Under the pieces are notes generated by a model. The model did no database searches and was not told the origin of the DNA. It was given only the letters and a program-made list of their open reading frames with translations. This document shows, in pieces, positions 1 to 9,008 of a stretch of DNA of 64,000 nucleotides. Origin of the DNA: Woeseiaceae bacterium (GTDB taxonomy: Bacteria > Pseudomonadota > Gammaproteobacteria > Steroidobacterales > Woeseiaceae); the NCBI GenBank assembly GCA_021773115.1, contig JAJFKS010000033.1:1-64000 (forward strand). Reading direction: 5' to 3'. How positions within the stretch are numbered: position 1 is the first letter of the stretch; the number at the start of each line of letters is the position of its first letter. The translations under genes were made by a program, and so were the position numbers.

Positions 1-1
1 C

Positions 2-292
2 GATGGCATGAGCCGGGATGCAGCCATGCGGCTGATGGTCGAAGGCGGCTTCCAGGAAGAGCGTGAGGCGGCCGGAAAGTGGGTTCGGGCGCAATTGAGT
101 TCAGCGCAACTGTCGACCTATTTTGTCGGCTACCAGGAGCACATCGAAATGCGTGCTGCCGTGGAGCAAGCCTGGGGCGAGAAATTTACGCTGCGCCGCT
201 ATCACGATCAGGCACTCAGCTACGGGTCGCCGCCGGTTAAGTACGTACGTGCACTCATGCTGGATGAGGAAATTCCACGGCGCGAAAAATAA
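2..292 (+). CDS. DUF885-family protein, C-terminal fragment (5' end outside window)
   Basis: The reading frame is already open at the left edge, so only the last 96 or so residues of a longer gene are visible. The piece is mostly helical and has the Gly-Phe-x-Glu-Glu-x-Glu-Ala turn followed by a Gln-Leu-Ser-Thr-Tyr-Phe-Val-Gly helix that I associate with the C-terminus of DUF885 proteins. These are usually secreted proteins of about 600 residues, often annotated as putative metallopeptidases. The active-site region would lie upstream, so function cannot be judged here. The gene ends about 100 bp from the convergent TonB receptor gene. A Met codon at position 8 is internal, not the start. Confidence 0.7.
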   Translation, partial: DGMSRDAAMRLMVEGGFQEEREAAGKWVRAQLSSAQLSTYFVGYQEHIEMRAAVEQAWGEKFTLRRYHDQALSYGSPPVKYVRALMLDEEIPRREK

Positions 293-334
293 GCCCCTAC
301 ACCGACCTGGGGTCGCGCCTGTGCTGGGCCGGGT

Positions 335-368
335 AAAAAAAAAAGGCGGCCCCAAAGGAGCCGCCCCT
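335..368 (-). terminator. Rho-independent terminator of the TonB receptor gene
   Basis: Read on the minus strand, a GC-rich hairpin (arms GGCGGC and GCCGCC, extended by flanking pairs) is followed directly by ten T residues. It lies 21 bp downstream of the receptor stop codon. On the plus strand the hairpin is followed only by a weak, interrupted T run, so it may also slow transcription from the DUF885 side. Confidence 0.85.
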
Positions 369-389
369 GTTTTGTTGCCTAAATCGCCG

Positions 390-3386
390 TTATTCGAACG
401 ACATACCCAAGCCAACGCGGAAGTAACGACCACGCCAGCCGTTCAGTTCCCAAGCCGGGTTGAAGCCATACAGGAAGTAGGCAGACGCCGGGTCGAACTC
501 AGGTTCTTCGTCAAATACATTCAGCATGTTCAGATAGACTGAGGTGTTCTCATTGACCTGATAGGTCGCAGAGAAGTCGAAGTCAAGGTAGGCGTCGTGA
601 GTACACTTATAAGGCGTACCATCGTCATACAGATAAACGGAAGCGAAGGCATTCGAGTCACAATCGCCTTTGATACCACCGTAGTCAACCGATGCATTGT
701 CATAGTCGCCGGTGTAATTTGCCGTCAGTGCGAGGGTTAAGTCGTTCCACTCGATCGAGTTGACCCAGGTCGCGCGCAATTCGGGAGCACCCGAGCAGGA
801 CGTCACGTCACAGGGGCTAAGCGTGCCCTCGTAGTTCAACTTGTTTCCGTCGATCGTCTTCGACAGTTCTTCCAGGTAAGACATGTCAAGGTAGCTGCCG
901 AAAAGGACGTTGCCAAATTCGTGCTGGAAGTTCACGCCCAGATCTACGCCACTCGCAATTTCTGAATCAACGTTCTTATAGGAAGCCTCGATGAAGCCGA
1001 TCAGCGGCAAGGCGTTCGGGAATTCCGGATCCGGCGCGGCCGGAATGACGTTGATCCCCGGAATGTTCACGACACCATTGCCCGCATAGTACTGATCAAG
1101 TACCTCGCTTGAGTCAGCGTTGCTGATCAGGTTACTGACATCGATATTCCAGTAGTCAAGGGTGATCGTTAGCGATTCTGTCGGTTCGAAAACGACGCCG
1201 AAGGTATAGGACTGTGAATCTTCCGGCTCGAGAGACGAATTGCCGATGGAAGTCAGGCCGTAGCTATACGTCCCGCTCACGTAGGCATTACCACCGTGGG
1301 CGGCGATCACGGCAGCTTCCGCTGGGACATTCGGATCTAACGCGGTGCTGACGTAGCCCGTCGTGGGGGCGCCGAATGATTCGTTGAAGCTCGGAATGCG
1401 GAATCCTTCGGAATAGGTACCACGGAACTTGATCATGTCAATCGGCTGAAACTGCAGCCCGATTTTGGGTGAAAAATTGCTCTGGCCCGTTGAATAGTCG
1501 TCGTAGCGTCCAGACAGGTTGACGTTGAACATCTCCGTAACCGGAGCTTCAACTTCGAAGAATGCGGACTTCACATCCCGTTCGCCCTTCGCCGCGACCG
1601 TGTTCACGGAGAGATAGCGCTCATACGGATCTGATTTAAACCCGTTGGCGCTCGGAGCGTTCACACTTTCCTCACGCCAGGCAAGGCCAAACGCCCCCAT
1701 CACCGCTCCGCCCGGCAGCTCGAACAATGACCTGGAGATCGTTCCCTGGATCTGATCCATACCAGATGTATTTTTCGTCGTAACCGGAGGCGTGACATAG
1801 TCCCACACTTCCTGCGTGTTCTGTCGCGGATCGATGAAGTTGAACGAACCGTCATAAATGGCGTTCAGTACGCGACGCGGAACAGGATATCCGGTACGCG
1901 CCAGGTCCATTGAAACGTTCGCGGAAACCAGGTCGACCGAGTAGTCCCAGTCATCATTAGCGCCGAAGGTTCCGATGATACCGGCGGCAAAGCGATACGA
2001 CTCGGTATCGGTGTTCGATTCACGTGAGAACGGCAATCGATAACGAACCTGCGCCTCTTGGCCGGCAGCGGCATATGGGTTGTTGGGGTTAAGTACGCCG
2101 TTGCTGGCATCGCACGTTGCACCAGCTCCAAGGCGGCCGAGTGGGCAGACGTAAACTGGTAAAGTCGGTATGCCGAGCGTCACCCGTTCAATATCGGGAC
2201 CGCCCGGCGTTGTGGTACCGCCGAAAACGTAAGGGGTGCCACCGGAGTCCGAAGTTGTCACCCTGTAATAGTTGCCCATGGCGTAAAGTTCGGTACGATC
2301 GTTCACCGTTTTCGTGAAGCGCATGTTAAAACCGTTTCGTTCGACTTGCGGGTAAACCTTGACCAGCGAACCAAAATAGTTGCTCTCGCAGGCAGGACCC
2401 GACAGGCCAGCCGCGGCCGCGTTGGTCGGATTGACTTCAGTCAGGTAAGGGGTCGCGGTACAGCCACCTCCGTTGGCCAACTCCCAGTCGCCCAGCCCGA
2501 CGCCATTGACCGAGTCATACGGGCGAACTATGGGTTGCTCGGAATAGGTAACGCCGAAGATAGAGCCGTCGGCCTGAAGACCGAAGGGGTTGTTGTTATC
2601 CAGGCAGCCACCGTTTGAGTTGCAGATACTGGTCCAGTCCCAGGAGCCGAACTTCGATCGTTCCTTGGCAGCGATTGAGTCGCTCTCCTGGATCTCCGCG
2701 TTCACATAAAAGTTGTAGCCGTCGGAGCTAATGTCGCCAATACCCCAGGTGACGTCCGCACGATACTCATCGCCGTCTCCTTGCTGCGACTGGCCAAGCG
2801 AGCCATTGAAATGCAAGCCAGTGATTTCCCTCTTGGTAATCACGTTGACCACGCCGGCAATGGCGTCGGCACCGTAGGTCGAGGAGGCGCCGTCCTTCAG
2901 GACTTCGATCCGGTCAATTATGGAGTCCGGGATGGTACCCAGGTCGACGAAGTTACGACGACCGTCATCACCCAACGGATACGGGGCCATACGCATACCG
3001 TCGAACGTGGTCAGGCTGGACGAGGTGGTCAAACCACGCAGCGATACCGCCGACGCTCCTGATGCAAAGCCAAAGCTGGACCACGAGGTATTCATCGTGC
3101 CGGCGTTGTTCGCGGGCAGCATCACAACCGCGTCCGCGATCGTGTTGATGCCGCGCATATCGAGTTGATCGGCGGTCAGAACCGTGACCGGTGATGCTGT
3201 CGCGGTTTCGGCGTTCCTGAAAATCGTGCCCGTGGTAACGATTTCTTCCAGCACTTCTTCCGAATCGTTTTGAGCCATTGCCGACGTCATTGGTAAGCAG
3301 ATACCAACAGCGGCCGCAAGCAATGCGGACCTTACGACGCGGCGAACGGACCTCGACTGATACATCGACTTGTTTGAGGCGATCAT
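390..3386 (-). CDS. TonB-dependent outer-membrane receptor
   Basis: Encodes 998 residues. I chose the ATG at 3386 because GGGGAAG precedes it and a signal peptide follows (Arg-rich start, hydrophobic run, Ala-Met-Ala-Gln cleavage site). Upstream in-frame codons look like non-coding extension. After the signal come a TonB-box-like segment (EEIVTTGT), a plug domain with the typical SLRGL and RIEVLKDGASSTYGADAIAGVVNVI stretch, and a long beta barrel. TonB receptors take up siderophores, cobalamin, glycans or peptides across the outer membrane using proton-motive force. No neighbour points to the substrate. The barrel has several Cys pairs in extracellular-loop-like regions. The protein ends Met-Ser-Phe-Glu, so the usual terminal aromatic is one residue in. 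A terminator follows. Confidence 0.93.
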   Translation of the reverse strand: MIASNKSMYQSRSVRRVVRSALLAAAVGICLPMTSAMAQNDSEEVLEEIVTTGTIFRNAETATASPVTVLTADQLDMRGINTIADAVVMLPANNAGTMNTSWSSFGFASGASAVSLRGLTTSSSLTTFDGMRMAPYPLGDDGRRNFVDLGTIPDSIIDRIEVLKDGASSTYGADAIAGVVNVITKREITGLHFNGSLGQSQQGDGDEYRADVTWGIGDISSDGYNFYVNAEIQESDSIAAKERSKFGSWDWTSICNSNGGCLDNNNPFGLQADGSIFGVTYSEQPIVRPYDSVNGVGLGDWELANGGGCTATPYLTEVNPTNAAAAGLSGPACESNYFGSLVKVYPQVERNGFNMRFTKTVNDRTELYAMGNYYRVTTSDSGGTPYVFGGTTTPGGPDIERVTLGIPTLPVYVCPLGRLGAGATCDASNGVLNPNNPYAAAGQEAQVRYRLPFSRESNTDTESYRFAAGIIGTFGANDDWDYSVDLVSANVSMDLARTGYPVPRRVLNAIYDGSFNFIDPRQNTQEVWDYVTPPVTTKNTSGMDQIQGTISRSLFELPGGAVMGAFGLAWREESVNAPSANGFKSDPYERYLSVNTVAAKGERDVKSAFFEVEAPVTEMFNVNLSGRYDDYSTGQSNFSPKIGLQFQPIDMIKFRGTYSEGFRIPSFNESFGAPTTGYVSTALDPNVPAEAAVIAAHGGNAYVSGTYSYGLTSIGNSSLEPEDSQSYTFGVVFEPTESLTITLDYWNIDVSNLISNADSSEVLDQYYAGNGVVNIPGINVIPAAPDPEFPNALPLIGFIEASYKNVDSEIASGVDLGVNFQHEFGNVLFGSYLDMSYLEELSKTIDGNKLNYEGTLSPCDVTSCSGAPELRATWVNSIEWNDLTLALTANYTGDYDNASVDYGGIKGDCDSNAFASVYLYDDGTPYKCTHDAYLDFDFSATYQVNENTSVYLNMLNVFDEEPEFDPASAYFLYGFNPAWELNGWRGRYFRVGLGMSFE

Positions 3387-3864
3387 GTTTCTTCCCCTAT
3401 ACTTTTGGAATCGTGGCTTTTTTGCAACCACTAGAATATCGCGAGTGTAGTCGAATTTTCTACAATAAAGCAAGCCCCCCGCTGGTAAAAATCCAACAGC
3501 CCATACACCCATATCTACTGCATCGCCGGGCACCCAGACTGTGCTTGTTGCTAAAAAACGACAAATCGCCGCGAAAGCCGAGTCACGCTCGATCGCCGGT
3601 GAGCGATGCGTTGCTGATTGCGGTGTGGAGCCAAAAACCACGGCCATCAGATTGCCGACACGCAGAGTAGCGACGAACGCTACCGCCCGGCCCAGTTTGC
3701 GGCTATGCTCGCGACCCTCGATGAACCTGAACCTGAGAACGCACTTGTCGAAAAGACCCTACGCGTTCATCACAGTCGCTGAGACGCCGAATGACAGCTC
3801 CCTTTGCCGGAGCGGTAGCGAATACCCATCTCGGCTCGCCCCTGAATTGGTGTAAATTCACGCG
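3387..3864. other. Intergenic region between divergent receptor and cyclase operon
   Basis: These 478 bp separate the leftward TonB receptor from the rightward cytochrome operon, so both promoters should lie here. The part next to the receptor is AT-rich and contains an imperfect inverted repeat (TGTAGTCGAATTTTCTACA, about 3446-3464). The part next to the cyclase is GC-rich. I find no convincing -35/-10 pair, no TGTGA-N6-TCACA CRP site, no tRNA and no believable small ORF. Short open frames here lack ribosome-binding sites. Confidence 0.5.
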
Positions 3865-6006
3865 ATGCCACTCACCCCTCGCACGACCCGACTGCTGACC
3901 CGACTCCTGATCAGCGCCGCCGTGTTGTCCGTATTCTCGATGCACGTAACCGGAAGCCCCCGCTTCGAAGTTGTCGATCGCATGGAGAACTACCTTTACG
4001 ATGTCCGCGTTCGCCTGACAATGCCGGGCGGCATTGACGATCGTATTGTCATCGTTGATATCGACGAGGCGAGCCAGCAGCAACTGGGGCAGTGGCCATG
4101 GGAGCGGCAAACACTTGCCGCCATTGTCGACAGCCTGTTCGACGACTACGGCATCCGCGGGCTGGCTTTCGACGTCTTGTTCGCAGAGGCGGGCCGCAGT
4201 GGTGGCAACGAGGCGTTCGCCGAATCCTTCATCGCAAGAGACATTGTCACAGGCTTTGTATTCAAGGACTCGCTCTCAGCGAACGAGCCTGAATCTACCG
4301 GCAGCTTGCCGGCGCCCATCATCCCGGCATCGCATCTGGATGGAATTTCCGTGCCATTCGTCGAGGCCAGGGGCTTCACCGGCAGCCTGGCAGCACTGCA
4401 GGACAATGCCGTTGGTGGTGGCTTTTTCGATTCGCCACTGATCGATTCCGACGGCGTTTTTCGACGCGCTCCGCTGGTGCAACGTTATCGTGGCGATTTG
4501 TACCCTACGCTCGCGCTGGCATTGGTCTACGCCGTTGAGGGAGCACCGAGTGTCGGTTTCCATTTCGCGGACGAGCAACGACGTGGCATCGACCTCGAGG
4601 CATTCCAGCTGGGTGAGCGGAGCATTCCAGTCAACCAGCAGGTTGCCGTCTTTATTCCGTTCCGAGGCCCCCAGGAAAGTTTTCGGTATATCCCGGCTAA
4701 AGACATCGTCAATCGAACAGCGCCTGCCGAGGCCTTACAAGGCAAGCTGGTTCTTGTCGGTGCCAGCGCCGCCGGGCTGCTCGACCTGCGATCAACACCG
4801 GTCGGCCAGCGCTACATCGGCGTCGAAGTGCATGCCAACCTGGTGGCCGGATTGCTCGATGGCAGCATCCGACAGCAGCCGGCCTGGTCGGTCGGTCTCG
4901 AATTGCTGCTGCTGGTGCTGGTTGGTGCATTGATCGCATTGTTGTTGCCGAAATTGTCGCCATTGAACGCACTGCTCTTCGTGGCGGCGCTACTCGGCCT
5001 GGCGACGGCTGGCAACCTGTGGCTTTGGGAGGCTTTCAAGCTGGTGATACCGATCGCCCCGGTATTCGGCTACATACTCGTGTGTGGCTTTTTACAAATC
5101 ACCTATGGTTTTTTCGTCGAGCAAAGAAACAAGCGACACCTGTCGCAAATTTTCGGACAGTACATTCCACCGAGTGTGGTCGAGGAAATTGACGCCAGCG
5201 GTGCGGACGTGTCACTGGACGGTGAGACTCGAAATATGTCGGTTCTGTTTTCGGACGTGCGTGGCTTCACCACCATATCTGAAGGACTCACTGCACGTGA
5301 GTTGACGCAGATGATGAATGAGTTTCTGACTCCGTTCACGAGGGTTATCCAGCAACATCGCGGGACCATCGACAAATACATGGGCGATTGCGTGATGGCT
5401 TTCTGGGGCGCGCCGTTGCCAGACGAAAACCATGCCCGCAACGCATTGCTCGCTGCATACGGCATGCTCGACGCCGTAAAGGCGCTCGATGAACCCTTTG
5501 CGTTGAAAGGCTGGCCTGCGGTGCGCGTTGGCGTTGGCATTGCGACGGGTGATATGAACGTCGGCAACATGGGCTCGGAGTTTCGTGTCGCGTACACGGT
5601 GATGGGCGATACGGTGAACCTTGGTAGCCGCCTCGAAGGTCTGACGAAGCAATACGGTGTCGATATCATTGTCAGTGAAAATACCGTCGCCGCGATTCCT
5701 GATTTTGCTTTTCGCGAGTTGGATTGGGTACGCGTCAAGGGCAAGCAGAAACCGGTCGCGATATTTGAGCCGGTCGGCATCACGGACGAACTCGATGCAG
5801 AAACCCGTGCAGAGCTGGCGGAATATCAAAAAGCGCTGGCTCTGTATCGAAGCTCGGACTGGGACGGCGCACGTGCGCTGTTCGAAAAATTGACAGAACG
5901 GACCGGCACGCTCCTATATAATGTGTACCTTGATCGGATTGAGCGGTTCAGGCAAGAGCCGCCGACCGCGAGCTGGGACGGGGTTTTCGATCATCTAAGT
6001 AAATAG
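3865..6006 (+). CDS. CHASE2-domain adenylate cyclase (class III)
   Basis: 713 residues. One membrane helix (about 13-29) leads into a periplasmic CHASE2 sensor domain (about 35-330). Three more helices follow (about 343-415), then a cytoplasmic class III cyclase domain (about 450-640) and a short helical tail. The catalytic set is complete: metal aspartates D464 (FSDVRGF) and D508 (DKYMGD), adenine-selecting K504 and D582, and transition-state N585 and R589. Lys plus Asp at the selector positions indicates ATP rather than GTP as substrate. CHASE2 is an extracytoplasmic sensor of unknown ligand. This is the first gene of a tight operon whose fourth protein carries two cNMP-binding domains, so its cAMP may act locally. 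Start ATG at 3865; no alternative is better. Confidence 0.92.
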   Translation: MPLTPRTTRLLTRLLISAAVLSVFSMHVTGSPRFEVVDRMENYLYDVRVRLTMPGGIDDRIVIVDIDEASQQQLGQWPWERQTLAAIVDSLFDDYGIRGLAFDVLFAEAGRSGGNEAFAESFIARDIVTGFVFKDSLSANEPESTGSLPAPIIPASHLDGISVPFVEARGFTGSLAALQDNAVGGGFFDSPLIDSDGVFRRAPLVQRYRGDLYPTLALALVYAVEGAPSVGFHFADEQRRGIDLEAFQLGERSIPVNQQVAVFIPFRGPQESFRYIPAKDIVNRTAPAEALQGKLVLVGASAAGLLDLRSTPVGQRYIGVEVHANLVAGLLDGSIRQQPAWSVGLELLLLVLVGALIALLLPKLSPLNALLFVAALLGLATAGNLWLWEAFKLVIPIAPVFGYILVCGFLQITYGFFVEQRNKRHLSQIFGQYIPPSVVEEIDASGADVSLDGETRNMSVLFSDVRGFTTISEGLTARELTQMMNEFLTPFTRVIQQHRGTIDKYMGDCVMAFWGAPLPDENHARNALLAAYGMLDAVKALDEPFALKGWPAVRVGVGIATGDMNVGNMGSEFRVAYTVMGDTVNLGSRLEGLTKQYGVDIIVSENTVAAIPDFAFRELDWVRVKGKQKPVAIFEPVGITDELDAETRAELAEYQKALALYRSSDWDGARALFEKLTERTGTLLYNVYLDRIERFRQEPPTASWDGVFDHLSK

Positions 6007-6030
6007 AGTCGGGGAATAAATCGAATAATA

Positions 6031-7380
6031 ATGATGCCTTCAGCTAATCTTAAGCTTGGCGCCGCAATAGCGCTTCTCATTTGGCTTGCTGCCACGTCAA
6101 GTTACACGATTGCCCAGGACACGATCCAGGTCGCGACCAGCCCCGACGATCAACGATTCCTGGCTCGTGCGGAGGACCTGTTGACCTCGGGCGATGCTGA
6201 AACGGCCTACACTCTCCTCAGCAAAAGAGAAATCGAGCTCGCTGGCAATCCGTTTTTTGACTACCTGCTCGGTGTCGCCGCGCTCGACTCGGGCCGCGCC
6301 AACGACGGGATTTTCAGTTTGCGCCGTGCGCTTCTCGTCGTGCCGGGCTTTTCCGGTGCCCGCATGGAGCTGGCGCGCGCATACTTCGAAACCGGCAACC
6401 TGGCGATGTCACGACCTTTGTTCGAGCAGTTGCTCAGCGAGCAACCACCTGCGGCAGTCCGTGCGGTGATTGATGCCTACATTGCGTCAATCGATGCCTC
6501 GCCGACAGCGCCTATAGGCCATTTCAGGATACATTACGATCTTGCTGCCGGCTTCGATACGAACGCCAATGGATCCACTGACAATCAGCAGTTCCTGGGA
6601 TTCATGCTCAGCCCGAACAATACTGAAACAGAATCCTCTTTCGCAGAGCTTGCGGCTGGGTTTTCCTTTAGCAAGCCGAAAAGCACGCGCGTCGCCTGGT
6701 ACACGAATGGCCGCATCGGATTTCGCCATAACCCCGATGCAGATTTCGTCGACGCCGGTGTTGTCAGCGGCGCAGGCGGCATGAACTGGCAACGCGGCAA
6801 ATTCTTCGGCCGAACCGGCGTTGACGCCTATTGGTCGACGCGCGACGGCGACTCCAATCAAAGCTACGCCGGCATCGAAACTATGTTGGGTCGCCGACTC
6901 CCCGAATACTGGGACGTTAGCCTCGGGATTCGCGGTGGTGCACTGCGTTACGCCAGTGCCATCGACATCATGGATGTCAATCGAGTGCTGTTCACCGGCC
7001 GCCTTGGCCGTGCCTTTTCGACCGGCGGAAGCTTTGGCATTGAACTTGTCGGCGGCAAGGACTCAGAACGGCGTAGCGCCTCTCCCTACGGAAACTCCAA
7101 GCTGGGTGGTCGAGTCACCTTGTATTCGCCACTCGACGATAACACCGTCCTGTTCGTATCCAGTGGCAGCCTGACCAGCGATTATGACGGCCTGTTTTTC
7201 GGTACCCCCCGCGAGGACACGCAGATCTCGACGTTGCTGCAAATTGAGTTCAGGAACGTGGGTAGAGATGGCCTTTCGCTCACGCCGCGCCTGCGCCACG
7301 TGAACAATGATTCTGACGTCGCACTTTACGACTACGACCGCCTGGAATTCAGCCTTAACCTTCGGTGGACGCCGCAATGA
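6031..7380 (+). CDS. Slam-like TPR plus outer-membrane beta-barrel protein
   Basis: 449 residues. A signal peptide ends near Ala28-Gln. TPR-like helical repeats (about 40-150, e.g. FDYLLGVAALDSGRANDGI) are followed by a beta-rich C-terminal half starting at HYDLAAGFDTNANGS, with alternating hydrophobic strands to the last residues. This is the layout of surface lipoprotein assembly modifiers (Slam, formerly DUF560), which move proteins with TbpB-type barrels across the outer membrane. The next gene overlaps by 4 bp (ATGA) and encodes a protein with a TbpB-like C-terminus, a plausible client. The start could be ATG 6031 or 6034. The assignment rests on architecture; a generic TPR/porin protein is the alternative. 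Confidence 0.75.
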   Translation: MMPSANLKLGAAIALLIWLAATSSYTIAQDTIQVATSPDDQRFLARAEDLLTSGDAETAYTLLSKREIELAGNPFFDYLLGVAALDSGRANDGIFSLRRALLVVPGFSGARMELARAYFETGNLAMSRPLFEQLLSEQPPAAVRAVIDAYIASIDASPTAPIGHFRIHYDLAAGFDTNANGSTDNQQFLGFMLSPNNTETESSFAELAAGFSFSKPKSTRVAWYTNGRIGFRHNPDADFVDAGVVSGAGGMNWQRGKFFGRTGVDAYWSTRDGDSNQSYAGIETMLGRRLPEYWDVSLGIRGGALRYASAIDIMDVNRVLFTGRLGRAFSTGGSFGIELVGGKDSERRSASPYGNSKLGGRVTLYSPLDDNTVLFVSSGSLTSDYDGLFFGTPREDTQISTLLQIEFRNVGRDGLSLTPRLRHVNNDSDVALYDYDRLEFSLNLRWTPQ

Positions 7381-9008
7381 AACCCTACGAAACACGACGC
7401 GCTCGATGTTCGCTCACTCTCTTATCCTTGTTGATTTCGGGAATCGCGACCGCCGCAGATGCTGGCTCGGTACTCTTTGCGACGGGATCCGTGACCGCCG
7501 AACGCGCGCCTGCAGTGAATCTCGCCAAAGGCGATGCCGTGCTCGACAACGACATGATCGCGACTGGCGATGCGTCGCGGGCACAGTTGTTGATGATTGA
7601 TGGCGCGAAAATCGCAATTCGGCCCAACAGTGTTGTACGAATCGATGAGTATGCCTATACAGAATCAACCGCGACTGTCGTCACGCAGTCGGACAACAAA
7701 AGCGTCATGTCGCTGGTCAAAGGTGGCTTTCGAACAATAACTGGTGCCGTTGGCAAGGAAGATCGCTCGGATTACGAGGTACGTACGCCGGTCGGAGTGC
7801 TGGGCATTCGCGGCACAAATTTCGCTGTGCTGTTGTGTGGCGGCGACTGTGATTCGGCGCCGAACGTCAACGCAGGCCAGCCCGTTGAAGACGGCCTCTA
7901 CATCGCTGTCACGGATGGCGCCATTGTATTCCGCGCCCAGGGCGGCGAGATCGTCGTTAACGCCGGCGAGTTTGCGTTTATTCCAGTGACAACTCGCGTA
8001 CCGGAACAACTCGACGTACCGCCTGCGATCCTGATCGACGATGAGCTGCGCCTCGACGCTGATGGCGACGCCAATCTTTCCGGTTTCGACAGCAAGCTCG
8101 GTACGCGTCGCAGCCCGGACTCGAACAGGCCCGGCGCACAAAGCGGCTCACCTGGAGATGGCAGTGCGGGCGAAGCACCGCGACAACCGGTGATTGGCAC
8201 GGACGCCGACGGCACGCCGATTGACATCACGCCCGGCCAGACACCGCAACAGAGCATCGGCCGCACGGTCAGCTTCGCGACCGGGCCGGTTGGCGGTGCG
8301 ACAATACACAGCGGCACGCAGTTCAATGATCCCGCTTTACTGCGACTCGACAACGGCAACAATGTGCTGGGTTTCACGGCTCCCTATCCGGCCCAGCAGT
8401 CGCCGCTGATCGCGACCGTCGACATCGGCACTTCAGCCAACGTCGAAACCGGTTTCGATTCGATGACAGTCTTGCGCTGGGGCCGCTGGTCCGGTGGTGT
8501 GGCAACCGCGACAGTCGCCGGCAGCACGGGCGACAATAGTGTCGACCTGAGTAGTCAAAGCCTGCACTGGATCAGCGGGCCGGATCAGTTGGCGCCAACA
8601 ATGCCGGTGACGGGTGTCGCGAATTACACGCTCATTGGCGCAACGTCGCCAACAGACGATCTCGGCAACACGGGTGTACTCGGAAGCGCAACATTCAACG
8701 CGGACTTCACCAACCTGCGTGTCGACAGCACACTCGTCATTGATATTGCGGGCATGACCTGGAGCGCGAGTGGTACGGGCAACCTGGGCTCATTGGCAGG
8801 TCTGCCCTCGCACCTGTTCTTCGGGAATTACCGCTCAATCGATGTTGACGGCATTGCAGGTGGCAGCGGCCAGTTCAGCGGTTTCTTCAGCGAACCGGGC
8901 GCCACATCCGACCCGGCGCTCCCCGGCGGGGTTGGACTAAGTTACAGCCTGCAGGACGAACAGGGTCTGGCAACAATTTCCGGCGCAGCAGCCTTCGGCA
9001 ATCCGTGA
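7377..9008 (+). CDS. Secreted FecR-domain protein with TbpB-like C-terminal barrel
   Basis: 543 residues. The start ATG at 7377 overlaps the preceding stop (ATGA). A Sec signal peptide ends near Thr-Ala-Ala-Asp. A FecR domain follows (about 30-200; GSVTAERAPAVNLAKGDAVLDNDMI, then IAIRPNSVVRIDEY and TPVGVLGIRGTNFAV), with a Cys-Gly-Gly-Asp-Cys pair near 150. A low-complexity Gly/Pro/Asp linker leads to a beta-rich C-terminal part ending SYSLQDEQGLATISGAAAFG, which resembles the ligand-binding barrels of TbpB-like Slam clients. It lacks the transmembrane helix and N-terminal cytoplasmic anti-sigma part of regulatory FecR proteins, so it is unlikely to control a sigma factor. Its role in the operon is unknown; export to the cell surface by the Slam-like neighbour is my inference. 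Confidence 0.78.
   Translation: MKPYETRRARCSLTLLSLLISGIATAADAGSVLFATGSVTAERAPAVNLAKGDAVLDNDMIATGDASRAQLLMIDGAKIAIRPNSVVRIDEYAYTESTATVVTQSDNKSVMSLVKGGFRTITGAVGKEDRSDYEVRTPVGVLGIRGTNFAVLLCGGDCDSAPNVNAGQPVEDGLYIAVTDGAIVFRAQGGEIVVNAGEFAFIPVTTRVPEQLDVPPAILIDDELRLDADGDANLSGFDSKLGTRRSPDSNRPGAQSGSPGDGSAGEAPRQPVIGTDADGTPIDITPGQTPQQSIGRTVSFATGPVGGATIHSGTQFNDPALLRLDNGNNVLGFTAPYPAQQSPLIATVDIGTSANVETGFDSMTVLRWGRWSGGVATATVAGSTGDNSVDLSSQSLHWISGPDQLAPTMPVTGVANYTLIGATSPTDDLGNTGVLGSATFNADFTNLRVDSTLVIDIAGMTWSASGTGNLGSLAGLPSHLFFGNYRSIDVDGIAGGSGQFSGFFSEPGATSDPALPGGVGLSYSLQDEQGLATISGAAAFGNP

Noticed and set aside
3387..3864. Possible small genes or a tRNA in the 478-bp divergent spacer
   Set aside because: Short open frames lack ribosome-binding sites, and no cloverleaf arms could be assembled.
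7377..9008. FecR-domain protein as anti-sigma factor
   Set aside because: It has a cleavable signal peptide, no membrane helix and no sigma gene nearby; a secreted role fits better.
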